A stretch of DNA of 6,222 nucleotides from an uncultured Oscillospiraceae bacterium (GTDB lineage Bacteria > Bacillota > Clostridia > Oscillospirales > Acutalibacteraceae): the NCBI GenBank assembly GCA_900552605.1, contig USAR01000092.1:1-6222 (forward strand), in the 5' to 3' direction. Under the pieces are notes generated by a model. It saw nothing but the letters and a program-made list of their open reading frames with translations. It was not told the origin of the DNA and did not search any database. Positions 5,843 to 6,222 of this stretch are shown here, one piece after another (within the stretch, counting starts at the first letter, position 1; each line of letters begins with the position of its first letter). Position numbers and translations under genes: made by a program.

Positions 5843-5851
5843 TGGTATAAT
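5843..5851 (+). promoter_or_regulatory. extended -10 promoter for the short plus-strand RNA
   Basis: TGGTATAAT (5843-5851) is a perfect extended -10 element. A recognisable -35 is absent at the 16-18 bp positions (around 5822-5829), as is common for extended -10 promoters. The start point would be about 5856-5858. It lies roughly 70 bp from the divergent minus-strand promoter. Confidence 0.65.
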
Positions 5852-5864
5852 AAAAGGGTCAGGG

Positions 5865-5888
5865 ATGAAAATCCCCACTCACAGATAA
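5865..5888 (+). CDS. possible 7-codon micro-ORF MKIPTHR
   Basis: The ATG at 5865 follows AAAAGGG with a spacing of about 6 nt and the frame closes with TAA at 5886-5888. The ATG is buried in the GGGAU/AUCCC hairpin, so translation would be restrained. Real expression is doubtful; it is listed because the unit has promoter, SD-like site, frame and terminator in order. Confidence 0.2.
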   Translation: MKIPTHR

Positions 5889-5896
5889 CAATAATT

Positions 5897-5932
5897 AACG
5901 CACCGTTTAAAATGAAAAACGGTGCGTTTTTT
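5897..5932 (+). terminator. intrinsic terminator of the short plus-strand RNA, possibly bidirectional
   Basis: aacgcaccgttt (5897-5908) pairs perfectly over 12 bp with aaacggtgcgtt (5917-5928) around an 8-nt loop and runs into six T (5927-5932). On the minus strand the tail TTAATTATTG is weaker, but the same stem could also end spoVAD transcription, since it begins 14 bases after that stop codon. Confidence 0.9.
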
Positions 5933-5945
5933 GCTTTTCAGATAA

Positions 5946-6222
5946 TTAAGCTTGCCTAAGTGCAATGACGTGCGCTATTGATGGTATAGACTCTCCTTGC
6001 TGTGTTGAAACGGTGGAAAGCAACGCCCCTGTTCCGCAGACAAGCACGCTCTTAAACTCACCGCCGTGAATCTTGGGTATTATGTGTCCCGCAATTATAC
6101 TTCCCACACACCCGCAGCCTGAGCCGCCGGCGTGCACGTCCTGCTCGGGCGAAAAGACCTCGCAGCCGCAGTCGATGTACCGCCCGTCCAGGGAGACGCC
6201 CTTCTGCTCGCAGAGCAGGCAC
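5946..6222 (-). CDS. spoVAD: stage V sporulation protein AD, C-terminal 91 residues (5' end outside window)
   Basis: The visible frame reads through YIDCGCEVFSPEQDVHAGGS, then GCGC, and ends with GTGALLSTVSTQQGESIPSI followed by AHVIALRQA and TAA at 5946-5948. The DCG segment, the QDVHAGGSGCGC motif, GTGALLS and QQGESIPSIAH are the hallmark of the SpoVAD C-terminus. SpoVAD has a thiolase-like fold and binds dipicolinic acid as part of the SpoVA system that loads it into the forespore during sporulation. The gene continues beyond the right edge. spoVAE, which usually follows spoVAD directly, is not downstream here; the gene runs straight into a terminator hairpin. Codon use changes abruptly inside the fragment: 32 of the first 33 complete codons end in G or C, against about half of the remaining 58, with the change near 6120-6125. 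Confidence 0.93.
   Translation of the reverse strand, partial: CLLCEQKGVSLDGRYIDCGCEVFSPEQDVHAGGSGCGCVGSIIAGHIIPKIHGGEFKSVLVCGTGALLSTVSTQQGESIPSIAHVIALRQA

Larger units (their letters stand above)
5856..5932 (+). ncRNA. candidate small RNA or leader-peptide transcript, about 77 nt
   Basis: An extended -10 promoter just upstream and a textbook terminator at the 3' end define a compact unit. Near its 5' end GGGAU-GAAA-AUCCC (5862-5875) forms a 5-bp hairpin closed by a GNRA tetraloop. An unstructured linker with ACUCAC follows, then the terminator stem. ACUCAC is complementary to the GUGAGU core of the three repeats in the neighbouring minus-strand RNA, but six bases may be chance. CAGGGAUG resembles a CsrA-binding consensus, although its GGA would be paired. 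The unit contains a 7-codon frame (5865-5888). It could be a small regulatory RNA, a peptide message, or a terminated leader that has lost its downstream gene. Confidence 0.5.
5271..5945. other. 675-bp interval without a conventional gene; two divergent short transcription units
   Basis: No protein-sized frame here has family resemblance plus a ribosome-binding site. Instead there are two promoter-terminator pairs pointing away from each other: one minus-strand unit (promoter 5755-5783, terminator 5293-5334) and one plus-strand unit (promoter 5843-5851, terminator 5897-5932). The plus-strand 3' end of the regulator gene runs into the minus-strand terminator hairpin, whose plus-strand version is spoiled by A-C mismatches, so the regulator gene has no obvious terminator of its own. 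Confidence 0.65.

Noticed and set aside
5856..5890. FMN (RFN) riboswitch
   Set aside because: GGGTCAGGGATGAAAATCCCC recalls the first hairpin of an RFN element, but the remaining conserved helices are missing, the unit is too short, and no riboflavin gene follows.

Overview
The window looks like part of a chromosome from an anaerobic, spore-forming Firmicute of the class Clostridia, probably a gut Ruminococcaceae/Oscillospiraceae-like organism. This is inferred from a SpoVAD fragment (endospore formation), a Bacillus-type NagB, Firmicute-style Shine-Dalgarno sites (GAGGTG, AAAGGAG) and moderate GC content. No taxonomic search could be run.

Layout. Positions 1-248 hold the C-terminal end of an MntP-type manganese exporter (+ strand). 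Positions 249-756 contain no convincing gene but hold two elaborate inverted-repeat structures (291-487 and 550-629). Positions 757-4210 hold a tight three-gene operon on the minus strand, read nagB -> nahK-like -> GH20 hexosaminidase, with a 20-nt gap between the first two genes and a 2-nt TTGA overlap between the last two. A divergent promoter region (4211-4355) separates this operon from an AraC-family regulator (4356-5270, + strand). Positions 5271-5945 have no conventional gene but appear to encode two short RNAs: a transcript of about 455 nt on the minus strand (consensus promoter at 5755-5783, intrinsic terminator at 5293-5334) and one of about 77 nt on the plus strand (extended -10 promoter at 5843-5851, terminator at 5897-5932). 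The window closes with the C-terminal 91 residues of SpoVAD (minus strand).

How the genes work together. The GH20 enzyme has no signal peptide and would release terminal GlcNAc/GalNAc from imported oligosaccharides in the cytoplasm. The NahK-like kinase would phosphorylate the free N-acetylhexosamine at C1. NagB would feed glucosamine-6-phosphate into glycolysis as fructose-6-phosphate. A mutase, a NagA deacetylase and a transporter are needed to join these steps and are not in the window. The AraC-type protein, with an N-terminal cupin-like sensor domain, is the obvious local regulator. The shared promoter region has two direct TTTGCAC half-sites exactly 21 bp apart next to a poor -35 of the operon promoter, the geometry expected for AraC-type activation, and an inverted third copy at the regulator's own ribosome-binding site.

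The most unusual part is 5271-5945. The inferred minus-strand RNA carries a tandem array of ribosome-binding-site-like motifs (AAAAGGTGAGTCC), spaced about 54 nt apart and associated with only tiny ORFs, then a set of hairpins and a strand-specific terminator. The short plus-strand RNA from the divergent promoter begins with a related motif.
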